A stretch of DNA of 64,000 bases, taken from Phoronis australis. Taxonomy: Eukaryota; Phoronida; Phoronidae. The stretch is taken from the NCBI GenBank assembly GCA_002633005.1, contig NMRA01000158.1, forward strand, positions 122,229 through 186,228, in the 5' to 3' direction. A program made the position numbers and the translations under genes. Shown piece by piece: positions 36,701 to 46,914 of this stretch (position 1 is the stretch's first letter; every line of letters begins with the position of its first letter). The notes under the pieces are model-generated. The model was not told where the DNA came from. It ran no database searches and saw only the letters and a list, made by a program, of their open reading frames with translations.

Positions 36701-39678
36701 GTTATAATTTTTCTTTTCAAAATGGACAGGGCCCTCAATCCCTCGAATTTGGTGCCCAATATCGGCTCTATTCTCCTCTCAAAAATATTGAAATATCACG
36801 CGAAAGTCATCCTAGAGGCATAAAAAATTCCCCTAGTGAAAAATTCTCTCTGAGTTCACATCACCTGTAACCACACAGGTGGCAATTTTTAAGAGCACAA
36901 AAGGCTACTTTAAATTGAGACAGAGGCTATGAGAGCTTGCAACAGGGCGGGGGTGCTGTTGATGGTGATCGGGAAGTAGATTGTTCCCCTCACTCGGCGA
37001 AAAAATTCCCTCTCAGTACGAGGCACTGGCACCTTTCCCATCGGATGAACGAGGCTCCTGGAGAAACATGATAACTATGATTGCTTTGTCCAGTTAACTG
37101 AAATTGAGTTCTAAAGCGAGGTTATGCTTTGGACGAACGAATAAGGTGTTTTAATTTTAAAATTCAATTTGGTCCAGATTGATATTTGACTGCAACCTAC
37201 CAAAAGAAATAGACGTAAGAATTATTACAACCAAGAAAGCAGAATTGATAGTCAAATAATTTTTATTTTCAATTACGAGCCTGTTTTTTTATTTTAATGA
37301 AAATATATTTAATAACGTCAATTATTCTTTCAGATCAATGACAAATCCACTGTTAGTCCCAAGGGGTGCATACCTCACCAGGATCAAGCTATGCTTGATG
37401 TTAATATTCTTGATCAACAACTTAAACCAGATGTGACTAATTGCACATGACAGCCACCACTGTCGAATATGTTTTCAACTCGTCAACAATACGAGCTGAT
37501 GACCTGGTTCGTGTAGAAAGTATTTTGATCAACAATTTACAAGAAAAAACGTAACCCTGCATTTAGCATAATACGTAATCCCTAACACTACGATCGTCGC
37601 AATTTGGTCATATTATTTATGTTTCGAACCTAGTTTTCCGAAAAAATAAACCCTTTCGTCAGACAACTCTTTGGCGCCTTAACTTGTTCTTTAATTTAAT
37701 TTTCTACGTCTCTGTCGTTAATTGTCGACACATTTTAAAATTTAATATCCAGGTTGGACTCGAAAGACCGGCTATTTAACTCACGCAATGTAAATTTCCG
37801 CTTTGCTTATCGCAGTGAGCCTCGCTTTGAATTTTAATGTCCGCCGCGTGAATTGGGTCTATAATCATGGCTTCAGCCAGGCAGGCCTCAAAAGTCGTAC
37901 GTGACTGTCCTTCTCAATCCTTAGTCTTCTATTTGTTTACTGATGTCTCTTATTTAAACCTGTTATCACAATTTCATTCTCCATTTTGAGAATGGCATTA
38001 CTCGTTGAAGAGACTGAAGTAAAAAGCACCTCCGAGGTATAATTTGAAGCTAATTAAATACCCAGAGTTGACCGGATGTCCTTGTCAGTGTGCAAAACTT
38101 AGAACTTTACTTACTGACTTCTTCGCCATCAATTCGTATTGGACAAAATGATGTGTTTGATGTGAAAGTTAAACAATATAGTATTACTTTCTTAACTGAC
38201 GGCGGTTAGAAAATTGTTGCTCTCATCTGGTACTAATTTGTTACCAAATGAGTCGACAACTTAGGTCACAAGTAACGGATACATGGGCCATTTTCAAATT
38301 CGCTATTTTAGGAAACGCTGATACATTCAAAGTTCTTGTATGAGTCGGTAACGGAGCCCTATCACGATGGTTCTAGACCCAAGACAATTTCAATGAACAT
38401 AAGAGGCTTAATTCATTCGATTTTTGTTATCTGAATATAAAGCAATGAATGTACTTTTAAACTCACAAAGTAAATTGCAATAGGTGTTGTTACATATACC
38501 TCCGTAACGTCAATAGTTTCCCACTTTTCAACCAAAATACTTTTGTAGTGACATGCACACGAGGTGTCCATCGCTATCATATCCGCTGTAGGATCACGGG
38601 TGTAACTGGCAGACGTCCACAAGTCGTACGCAGATCTGCCGATTTCTTTACTGGCTTTAAATACAAGGGTCCATTTTTCTGAAATGTTTATCCAAGACAT
38701 TCGCATAATTCAATGAGACAATAGGTCCTAAAAAAGGCCAAACAGATTCCCATAGGAGATTTCATTGTTATTGTTGATTCTTGTTTACCCAACCAACGGA
38801 TCATGACTGTGAGCGACTTTCATTCGGCTGAAACAGTTTTACCATAGGAAAAAGTTTAGAATTGTCTGGAAAAGAATAAATGGAACTTCGGGTGCACGAC
38901 GACCGCGGAATGGCGCTAGTTCCAATGATATAAGTGAAAACCCAGTTTTCATTATGAGTGTTGCTGCTTACTTGAAAAGATAATAAATAGTCTCTAAACG
39001 CCAGTCAGTTACATCCAAGTACAATAAGGCTAATGGCTTTCTCTGGTAAAATACTCTTCAGCATGTAAGTGTTTAAACGACAAGTTGCTCTATAAAACGG
39101 ACTCACTGAAACGGAAGTTGTGAGGACCTTTTCTGTGACGAAGGCTTGATTGAGATTATCTCTTACTGTCTTTGGTTACACTATTAAAAAAGTAAACGTT
39201 TCATATGTTTTTCTCTCCTATTTTCCAGGAAGCTGGGAAAGTGGGTGCCTTTCGTTTTTTGCTCTTAATTTTCATGAAAAGGAAGAAATGAATATAATAC
39301 ATTAATAGTAACTAGCTTACCTGTTGTAGCCACATTGTGACTGACAGGACACATGTTGGCTTGTGGCGAAACTGTGGGTTCTGCTACGTGGTAATAAGTC
39401 CAGTTAGTCTCACCATGAAGCAGCAAAGTCCTGCTCTCTCTCGCCAAACAATGTTTGGTGCATAAGCTGTGAGGCGGGTAGTAAGAGAACGCGTCACAGT
39501 GCGCATCTGACGCACACTCGATCGCGCAGTCTGACATAAACGTGTAATCACCGGTTGAGTACGACTGAAGCATTCGTGCATTGGCAATAAAATTGAATTT
39601 CTTTAGGTTGACAGAGTAGTCACATTTCCCACATAAAGCTGCAGTTGAGAGCAAAGTGAAATAAGCAAGTAACTTCAT
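33572..39678 (-). CDS. Secreted PAN/Apple-domain protein with C-terminal extracellular module (multi-exon, 3' end missing)
   Basis: Four exons read on the minus strand: 39,678-39,321, 38,678-38,500, 36,048-35,885 and 33,747-33,572. Every intron is GT-AG and every junction is in phase (codons split 1/2, 0, then 2/1). The protein so far is about 292 residues. Residues 1-19 form a signal peptide (MKLLAYFTLLSTAALCGKC). Residues 28-80 are PAN/Apple-like with cysteines at 51, 55, 61, 73 and 77. From exon 2 a second module follows: EKWTLVFKASKEIGRSAYDL, HYKS, VTLSFYTSGSEVLSLMFNGT, the stretch KLTWLSKARLTKSPFTDL, then RRWFINKSYGGC, GWVVVVD and FLYSAKSSCANWN. I recall this module from many secreted invertebrate proteins. 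It usually ends in a short hydrophobic exon, which I could not find. The likely role is extracellular or matrix ligand binding; the ligand is unknown. Confidence 0.8.
34000..35670. repeat. Recurring GGGGCCTCCTATATC motif inside PAN intron 3
   Basis: TTGGGGCCTCCTATATCGAT (34,002) and GTGGGGCCTCCTATATCAAT (35,641) share a word, each followed by a GATATA/ATATCGGGGCC snap-back. Related GGGGCTTCCTAT and GGGGTCCTC words lie at 34,305-34,360. These are short, GC-richer than the surroundings and non-coding. Confidence 0.4.
35885..36048 (-). CDS. PAN gene exon 3: middle of the extracellular module
   Basis: Acceptor CTTGTTCAG|GTA and donor GGAGG|GTGAGTAG. The 164-bp exon reads VTLSFYTSGSEVLSLMFNGT, then SSSKLTWLSKARLTKSPFTD, then a T-A-N-I-M-SIAGG end. 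It begins in phase 0 and leaves two bases, exactly what exons 2 and 4 require. There is no ATG in the exon, so it is easy to miss by a start-codon scan. Confidence 0.85.
36356..37863. mobile_element. 1.5-kb TIR element inside PAN intron 2
   Basis: The left end TATAGACCCAATTCCCGCC and the right end (minus strand) TATAGACCCAATTCACGCG are matching termini. Similarity continues inward for about 60 bp (CGAGGCTCGCTACGATAGC against CGAGGCTCACTGCGATAAGC). The interior is AT-rich. At 37,334-37,450 both strands are open between splice-like signals (plus: INDKSTVSPKGCIPHQDQAM to a stop), which is too short to assign. The target duplication is probably TA or TATA. It probably inserted after the host gene existed, since it sits wholly within an intron. 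Confidence 0.65.
38500..38678 (-). CDS. PAN gene exon 2: start of the extracellular module
   Basis: Acceptor AACATTTCAG|AA supplies two bases that complete GAA with exon 1. The exon encodes EKWTLVFKASKEIGRSAYDL, a D-T-A-D-MIAM stretch with CACHYKS, and ends EKWETIDVTE at the donor GAG|GTATAT in phase 0. A later donor (GTGAGT at 38,466) would also be in frame, but the family pattern (..EV-L-Y-SG) fits the earlier site joined to exon 3. Confidence 0.82.
39321..39678 (-). CDS. PAN gene exon 1: signal peptide and PAN/Apple-like domain
   Basis: Starts at the ATG at 39,678, chosen because a strong hydrophobic signal peptide follows at once. It ends at ACAACAG|GTAAGC, leaving one base of the next codon. 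Key pattern: C51-x3-C55-x5-C61-x11-C73, with the hairpin-type core SDCAIECASDAHCDAFSY. Reading on past the donor would give an open but unrelated tail, so the donor is preferred. Confidence 0.85.
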
Positions 39679-39749
39679 TGCCGCAACTTAACTCTACTGT
39701 ATCCTCATCACTGGACGTCCTTACAGCCGACACTCGCGAAAATACAGTT

Positions 39750-42700
39750 ACGAGTTAAGGTGTCGGCACAAATGTCTCTCAATTACACGTTTTGTTTATT
39801 TAGCATCACATCTTTAGTTCATATTGTTAATTAGAGAGCGATGTAAGGAATATTAAGTGCAAAACAATCTGCATTGAAAAGACTGATGAATAATTAAACT
39901 AGCAGAAACAAACACTACAACACTCAATTTGGTATAAAAAATGCCGTAGCTGTGTTGTTATAACAAATCGATATTGATATCCAGATACGTTATCGGCTTC
40001 CACTTGTTTGGTGAGTGACACTGTGTGCCGACAGTGGCGCTCGCAGACCAGACTGAATTCAATATTAATTAAAAAAGTACTGTACGATGATGAATTTTCT
40101 GTGGCTATTATCTACACAGCCCTACCAAATCTACATGTTGTCCAGGCAAGCGACACCTGTCCATCTACTTCCAAATATAATCAGTTTAAAACGAATGCCG
40201 GTGACGTCATTGGCGTTTACTGGTTGTAGGAATTACAACTTTTATTAGCTGAATGAAACAGAGTTTCTTTGTCGTCCAATATCAACTAGCTGTCAGCTCG
40301 TGGGAATCTGTAAAATTTGATTGCAACCTTTCGAAACTTTGCACCAACGTTCACCGTTTATATTTTGTGACTGAAATTCTGACTTTAGTAAAAGAACGTC
40401 AATTAATTTGCCGGTGCGTATGATGGAAGGTGTCGCAGTTGACAAGCGCTTGACTGGTTTACTGATGCTGTTCGTGTTGGGAAAGTCAATTCAAGGTTTA
40501 GTTGACATTCGCTTACAACATTGGTTTATTGATGCTGGGTTGGGAGTACTGATACAAAGTTAGATTGAGGTCAAGGACTCTTTTGAAGCGCACGTGACTG
40601 GTGATAATCGACTTTTGAAAAAATAGGTATTGTTTCATTAGTATTACCACCCTGACTGTTGTCGGTCCATGTTCAAGCAACTAATCCAAAGTCAATGCAC
40701 GTGTCTACATTGACACATTCATGGCGAATTTTCAAAACTCACTTTGTGGAGACTAATAATCAGTCTATTCTTAGTTCGAGAGAAACATATTGGCCACGTA
40801 AAGAGACCCATTTCTACTGGATCGATCGATATTTATTCACTATTAATTCAATACTGACACCAAAACAGGCTCGAAATGCAGCTCTAAACGATTACTTGCT
40901 TACATTAAAATCGCTTTTAATATTTATTCGAGTGTTGGACATTTTCTGCTGAACACTGGCAGTTGTCTTTGTTATTTCAATTTCGTCGATTTTAGGAGCA
41001 AGACTAGAATGTAGAAGCTTTCTGCAGTTTAAATAAACATTCAGATTGATGCAGTGAAACAACTAGTATTTTTTAGTAGAAATGCACAATTTTAAGAGGA
41101 GAAGTAACATTTTTCTACATTTGAAATACATAAAAGTAGTTCTGATACATATCACCATTGGCTAACACGGTTGTGGTGCGGCCAGTCGCGTTTAGTCAAC
41201 TTATTACATGTTACTGCGCATGCCTGAGACATCAGATGCGGTTTCCATGTTTAACTCCAAACCTGTACAAAATGCAAACAAAAAGTGTTACTCTTTATGG
41301 TAGGATGTGACGCTCAGGGTAGGTACGGGTTATTCCACCCTTAATAGCATAGATCCATTCTCACATATTTTGCATAAGCCACAACAGTATGGTTTATTAA
41401 GCCTACAGTGCTCCTAGTCACCGCACAAAAGCCTGAGTAATGAACGACGTGCTGCTTGTAATAGACCGTGGAGTCTAGCTAGGTCACAAGAGATTTTATC
41501 AAATCACTTCTGTAAACCGTAAACATTCTTAGAGGACGTTCAGTTTTAGATGAAGCTGACGATTGATGTCGACACTTGATGTCTGATTGTTTGTATCCTG
41601 ATGATGTCTAATGAATAGACGAAACGTAAGTAATAATATGAACTTTTCATTTGTGCGACGATTGTCCGTTTTTGTGTTTATTTTTTTATTTTATTATGTC
41701 CATAAACTGATGTAATAAGCTGACAATTATCCCTCCAACCCGATTTTCCTCAAAACCGATGCTCTGTACGATTTCTTGGTGCCCACCAAGTGCAGGAGTC
41801 CATGTGCTATCGGCGCTGTGGGGTTTTGGTCAGGACATTTTAGTTAGGGGGTCCCAGGCTTAAAAATGCAAAATGGATCGCCTACGCTCTTATTGATACA
41901 TACCGCGAAAAAATCGTGAAAGCATGTTATGCACAACTAGTGCGTATTCGGATTTTTTAATTCAGAAGGACATTTCTAGGAATGCGTAGCTGTATTTCTC
42001 CAGGCACCAGTCTCTGGCAAAAGATAATGGAGTCGTATGTCGTTATCCTGTTTTGTCGTTTTTTGGAAGTGTTTGTCATTTGACATAAATCCCAGGTTTT
42101 GGAGATGGTCCGCTGCTGAAATCATTGGCTGCGCCGTTTTTTTATTATTTCTTTTATTTCCCTTAAGGGGGCGCTTAAGGAGGGGCACTAATGATGGGAA
42201 TAATTGCTTCTCTTTTCCTTTCTGTGAAATTGTACAACATTTTATGAAAGTAACCCGATGATGGAAGGGGGGTGACCCGATGGTTGAATCAACCGTCACT
42301 CTTTTGCAGTTTTAGATAATATGGCCTTTCACATTAGAGTTTTTGGGCAGCACGTCTTTCATGTAAAGGGGTCTTATAAAACGGGACCCTATGCATCCGT
42401 CATAATAAGCACGGTGCATCAAGGCATGCGGGGAAAAACAAACACGGACTAACACCATAGACATAATTGAAAGACTGATGAACTTAAAAAGTATTATTTT
42501 CAAATTACACAAAGGCAATCGATTAGACTGTTAGTGGCATGTTTTTAAAAGGGTTCACAGCGTACATGTCGTGTTCAAAGTTCAGTATACTGGCGATTGT
42601 AAGTTAAACATACTCCGGTTGTTGGAATGAACCAGAATTCACGTCAACACGAATAAATTTTGAAAATTTCTTGGGAGATAACCTCCGAATCACTCACGGA

Positions 42701-42900
42701 TACTCCTTCACCTGTCGTCTCCCGGTTGACCACCAAGTATATGTCCAGTGTGTCTTCGGGAATTGCCTAAGAATTTCATGCAGTGATTTACGGATTTGAA
42801 GAAAGCTTTGTATTTGACAACCGACAGTTAACTCAAAACATGCCTTGTGGGTGGTGTCTTTAGATAATGCTATGTGAAGCTACGTGATGGCCCAACATGT
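39750..42900. other. Intergenic, no recognised gene
   Basis: AT-rich, with open stretches at 40,008-40,229, 40,659-40,952 and 41,976-42,299 that show no domain. One hammerhead-like motif lies at 41,601-41,626 (listed separately). Confidence 0.45.
41601..41626 (+). ncRNA. Hammerhead-ribozyme-like core (CTGATGA - stem II - GAAAC)
   Basis: CTGATGA is followed by a 5-bp stem GTCTA/TAGAC with a small A/T loop and then GAAAC, the conserved core order of the hammerhead ribozyme around stem II. Such motifs are known in Penelope-like and other retroelements. I could not build a convincing stem I and stem III or a clear NUH cleavage site around it, so it may be a relic or chance. Confidence 0.35.
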
Positions 42901-42908
42901 GAGAGTTC

Positions 42909-43039
42909 CGATTAACGTGACGCCATTGTGTTCGTTAAGGTTTTTTCTCCGGATCCCGTCTCGTATTCCGGTTTCTGTCGATTCAACTTGTTCGTCAATA
43001 AACGCTAGCAAACCTTGTTTTATTTAACTTACTGTCGTG
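42909..43039 (+). repeat. 5' LTR of the Ty3/gypsy-like element
   Basis: 42,924-43,039 matches 46,802-46,914 closely (CATTGTGTTCGTTAAGGTTT, CCGGATCCCGTCTCGTATTC, GTCAATAAA and TTTATTTAACTTACTGTCGT). An AATAAA-type signal sits inside. TGGTGACAGC follows immediately and is in the right place for a primer-binding site. The first 15 or so bases are diverged, so the left edge is approximate. Confidence 0.75.
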
Positions 43040-43169
43040 GTGACAGCTGCTCTTACCCACCCGAAGATACTCTAATGCAACTGTAGTCTTCTGACAACAA
43101 GGACACTTGTTATTTTTGAGTGTATGACGTGAGTAATCGACATTTTTAGATCCGGAACCTTCATTCAAC

Positions 43170-43976
43170 ATGACCGTACGCGCCCCCAAACAGTGGTCTC
43201 TAACTAAAACAGAGACCATCACCACGTATGAGAACTGGCGGCAGAATCTTATATATACTCTTAGTCTAGACAAAACCTTTGAGCCGTTTCTGACTTCTCA
43301 GTAGTTCAAGAAAACCAGTGCCAACCCGTTGCGAGGTCTCATCGATGACGGCACCGACGTCGATGCTGCCGAGCGACTGACCGCCGTACAAAAGAATGCT
43401 CGACTCGAACTCATGCTCGGACAAGTGGCTAACTACTGCCCCGTCATCTCCCGAAACTCGATAGTCAAGAACTCGGTGTCTCTGGCTGACATCTGGCAAA
43501 AAATCAGACAGCACTTTGGCTTTGCCTCAACCGGCGCTCATTTTTTAGACCTTCGCAATATCCGCCTGCAACCCAACGAGCGTCCCGAGGACCTCTATCA
43601 ACGTTTGTCTACCTTCTTTGAAGACAATCTCCTCTCACCTGACTGTGGTCTTGCCCACCATGGAGCCGTCGTGGATTATGAGGAGGACTTGACCCCGACG
43701 CTGGAAAATGTTATTGTATATATATGGCTTGGACTGGTTCACGCTGGCTTGCCACTTTTAATCAAGCAAAAGTATGGAGCTGAGCTTCGTAAGAACACGC
43801 TTGCTTCGATTAAAACGGAAATATCTCTCGCACTAACTTCACTTCTTGGAGGAACTCCGGACTATCGAGGACACCCGTGTGATGCGCATTGGTGCACCTC
43901 CTGGTCGCAGAAGACAGTTGTATTCTTGCATTCTCTGCAAGACCGCCGGCCGACCATCGTCTTCCCACAACCTTGA
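43170..43976 (+). pseudogene. gag-like frame with one in-frame stop
   Basis: From the ATG at 43,170 ([20 protein letters not shown]) one frame runs to 43,976, broken by TAG at 43,302-43,304. The part after the stop (215 residues from 43,329) holds a capsid-type region: [14 protein letters not shown], the [20 protein letters not shown] stretch typical of gypsy-type capsids, and [15 protein letters not shown]. The nucleocapsid zinc knuckle is not in this frame but in the next one, so gag and pol overlap in different frames at 43,846-43,976. Whether that reflects a programmed shift or a mutation cannot be told from one copy. Confidence 0.75.
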
Positions 43977-45801
43977 AGATTGCAAATTCCTACCTGACAG
44001 CGATAAGCGTCGCATCACCAGATCACGCCGGGTTACGGACTTTGAAGACGATGACGCTGATCTTGATGACGAACCGTCCACCGAAACTGCCGACGCCTCC
44101 TGTGGCTTTGTGTCACTTGACACCCAATCAGCTCGACGTGTCACTATTATGCAGTCTCCTGTCTTGAAAGCCTTCTTCGAGGATCATCCCGTGCAAGTCA
44201 CACTAGACACTGGTGCTACTACTAACATGGTGCGCGAGTGTGCCGTATCGTTATACGGTATGATTATTTCCCCCGCTTCGCAGATGGCCCGCCAGGCCGA
44301 CGGCGTTACCCCCCTTGAGGTTGTTGGCGAGATCCACTGCCGGCTTACACGTGGCTCTCACAACTTTCGTCTGGATGCTTTGGTGGTTCACCAGCTTGAT
44401 GTTGACATTCTTGCTGGAAATCCCTTCATGTCCTACAATGACATTGCTGTTCGCCCCGCTATGCGCCAGATCGTAATTGCTGGTTCTGATGTCGTCCCCT
44501 ACGGTGTCCGTACTCCCAAGGAGACATTACCCACCGCACGACTTACCCAGTCTTTTCGCTTGCGTTGCCCAAAGCGTTCTGTCGTTCACGAAGGCCAGTA
44601 CATCGAACTACCGACCCCGGCTGATACCCCCCTAGATACCACTTTGGTGCTCGAACCTAGGTTGGATAACTCTCTTAATAAATCACTCGACCCTAGGGTG
44701 GCTTGGCCACGACTAAAGGAAATCTCCTCAGTCGCCCACACTGTACGTGTAAAGAACGATACTGATTCACCTCTGCTAATTAAACATGGCGAACACATCT
44801 GTCAGGTGCGACAACTTTCAGAGTCGCTACCCGCCCGTGTCACAGGTCCAACTAAATCTGCCACTAGCACCCCGCCTCCAGGCCCCCATACTAGATCACC
44901 ATTTTCTGATTCCATCAAGCTTGACCCTGATTTACTCCTCCCTGGTGACATGCGGGCCCGCTTCCAATCCCTACCCGCTGAATTCTATGATGTATTCAAC
45001 CCTGCCGTTTCTAAGTACAATGGCGCTTGTGGGAAGATAGAGGCTGTTGTGAATGTTGGACCCACTCTCCCTCCTCAACGGAAAGGCCGACTTCCCCAAT
45101 ACAACTGCGAGTCCCTTGTTGAACTTCAGACACAATTTAATGAGCTCGAGGCAGCTGGTGTTTTCGCCAAGCCAGAACAGGTGAATGTTCATGTAGAATA
45201 TCTCAACATCTCATTCCTCATCAAAAAGCCAAGCGGCGGTAGTCGGCTTGTTATCTCGTTTGGATAGGTTGTGGACAGTGTCCTACGCGACATCGGAAAA
45301 TGGAACTATCTCATAGTATCTGACCTCTTGCAGTCCTTCTACCAGATTCCTCTCAGTCATTCGTCTATGAAATATTGTGGTGTCGCTATGCCATTAAAAG
45401 GCATTCGCGTTTACACTCGATCTGCAATGGGGATGCCGGGATCAGAGACTTGTCTTGAGGAGCTCATGTCCAGAGTTCTGGGTGATCTCATTCAGCAAGG
45501 TTGGGTCACCAAAATCGCAGATGATCTGTATGTAGGTGGAAGCTCACCTGACCAGGTGCTCCAACGTTGGAGACTAGTCCTCCAGGCTCTTCGGCGAAAC
45601 AACCTGCGTCTGTCCGCCAAGAAAACCGTCATCTGCCCTAAGTCAACCACCGTCCTTGGTTGGAAATGGTCCCAGGGTTCCTTACGGGCCAGTGATCATA
45701 AGTTCTCAGCTCTCTCCTCAGTTGAGCCTCCCACAACTGTGTTCGGTCTCCGATCTAAGTCGTGTTCTCCCTGGCTATGCCTCTCTTCTCGACCCGCTTG
45801 A
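43846..45801 (+). pseudogene. Zinc knuckle, aspartic protease and reverse transcriptase part of pol
   Basis: One frame, open except for TAG at 45,265-45,267. In order: zinc-knuckle-like C-x2-C-x9-H-x4-C ([19 protein letters not shown]); retropepsin active site VTLDTGATTNMV with the later LAGNPFMSYNDIAVRP; the run-in to reverse transcriptase (KPSGGSRLVISFG); after the stop [13 protein letters not shown] and [20 protein letters not shown]; the catalytic [10 protein letters not shown]; and [12 protein letters not shown]. The tyrosine or phenylalanine usual before the DD pair is replaced by alanine in this family or copy. The frame is lost after 45,700-45,800 and the rest of pol continues in another frame. 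Confidence 0.85.
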
Positions 45802-46605
45802 AGCTGTCGTGGTTGAACGCGAGTCTCGTGAACGCATCTCCTGGTCCGACGATCTCACGGAATTCTTTAAGGGGTCCCAGTCTGCTCTCAAAGACACAAA
45901 GGTGATATTCATACCTAGACCTGATGATCATCTGCTCATTGTAGCTGACGGTTCTGTGAAGCATCATGGCCTGGGTGCCACCCTGTACCTCCGCAGAGGG
46001 AACAAACTTCTCCTCGCTGGTTTCTTTAATGCAAAGCTGCGTAAACATCAAACATTCTGATTACCCTGCGAAGTTGAGGCTCTGTGTATTGGTGTAGCAG
46101 TCTGTCATTGTCCCCATACATCATCCAGGCCTCTAATTCCCCCAAGTCCTGACAGACAGTAGTCCATGCGTTCAGGCCTACGGAAAATTTATGCGAGGCG
46201 AGTTCTCCACTAGCGCTCGAGTATCGACGTTTCTATCTACATTGAGCCGTTATGGCGTTTCTTTACACCACATTGCTGGTGCAGCGAACCTCCCCTCCGA
46301 CTTCTCCAGCGGAAACCCAACATCCTGCCAAGACTCCTCTTGTCAGGTATGTAAGTTCAGTCGTTCGAAGCTTGTCGGTTGATGATGTTGTACAGAGCGC
46401 CATGCGTATGCCCTTCACAAGCCGCCCAGCTTGGCTGTTGACCCAACAGGAATGCCCAGACCTTCGCCGAAGCCATGCCCACCTGTCTCAGGGTACTCGT
46501 CCTTCGCGTAAGCAAAGCAAAATCAAAGATGTCAGGCGTTACTTCAATGCCACCTCATCGCAACCGCAAACCCCCCGCGTGGCACTGCGTGTACTCATTC
46601 ATTAA
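45656..46605 (+). pseudogene. RNase H and post-RNase-H region of pol, broken in several frames
   Basis: 45,656-46,060 carries the connection region and the RNase H start (HLLIVADGSVKHHGLGATLY) and stops at 46,058-46,060. The same frame then shows EVEALCIGVAV. 46,191-46,382 (another frame) holds the RNase H end, [20 protein letters not shown], then [12 protein letters not shown]. The next frame gives PFTSRPAWLLTQQECPDLRR, then a KIKDVRRYFN stretch to 46,605. In related elements that segment precedes the integrase zinc finger, so the deletion starts right there. Confidence 0.75.
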
Positions 46606-46778
46606 GTTTTATTTCCTTGGCAGATAAGACGGAGACATGCCAGACAGAGACTATGCTTAATTATAAATGTTTATTACGTTGTTGTTTAACTGTTATTACG
46701 ATTGAAACGTTGTTCGAGCTACTGTACTCCATAGGCCTACTTTAAGTCGTGTATTGTTCTTTAGCTTCCATTGTACCC

Positions 46779-46792
46779 AGAGGAGAGGGAAG
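46779..46792 (+). promoter_or_regulatory. Polypurine tract before the 3' LTR
   Basis: AGAGGAGAGGGAAG lies directly before TGATTACGACATTGTG, the inferred LTR start, as expected for the plus-strand primer site of an LTR element. Confidence 0.7.
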
Positions 46793-46914
46793 TGATTACG
46801 ACATTGTGTTCGTTAAGGTTTTTTCCCCGGATCCCGTCTCGTATTCCGGTTTCTGTCGATTCGACTTGTTCGTCAATAAACAGCAAACCTTGTTTTATTT
46901 AACTTACTGTCGTG
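46793..46914 (+). repeat. 3' LTR of the Ty3/gypsy-like element
   Basis: Matches the 5' copy, with a few substitutions and a 2-4-base length difference beside the AATAAA. Starts TGATTACG after the polypurine tract and ends near ACTGTCGTG. No convincing target duplication is visible, perhaps because the 5' edge is eroded. Confidence 0.75.

Larger units (their letters stand above)
42909..46914 (+). mobile_element. Defective Ty3/gypsy-like LTR retrotransposon, integrase missing
   Basis: Order: short LTR, gag-like frame, zinc knuckle, protease, reverse transcriptase, RNase H, polypurine tract, LTR. The RT-then-RNase-H order, the [12 protein letters not shown]-type RNase H end and LTRs of about 125 bp fit a Ty3/gypsy-like element. 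Between the post-RNase-H region (ending about 46,605) and the 3' LTR only about 190 bp remain, so the whole integrase is absent. Stops and frame changes interrupt gag and pol at 43,302, 45,265, about 45,700-45,800, 46,058 and again near 46,180 and 46,340. It is a dead copy, GC-richer than its surroundings, which suggests a fairly recent arrival. Similar LTRs also point to modest age. Confidence 0.82.
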
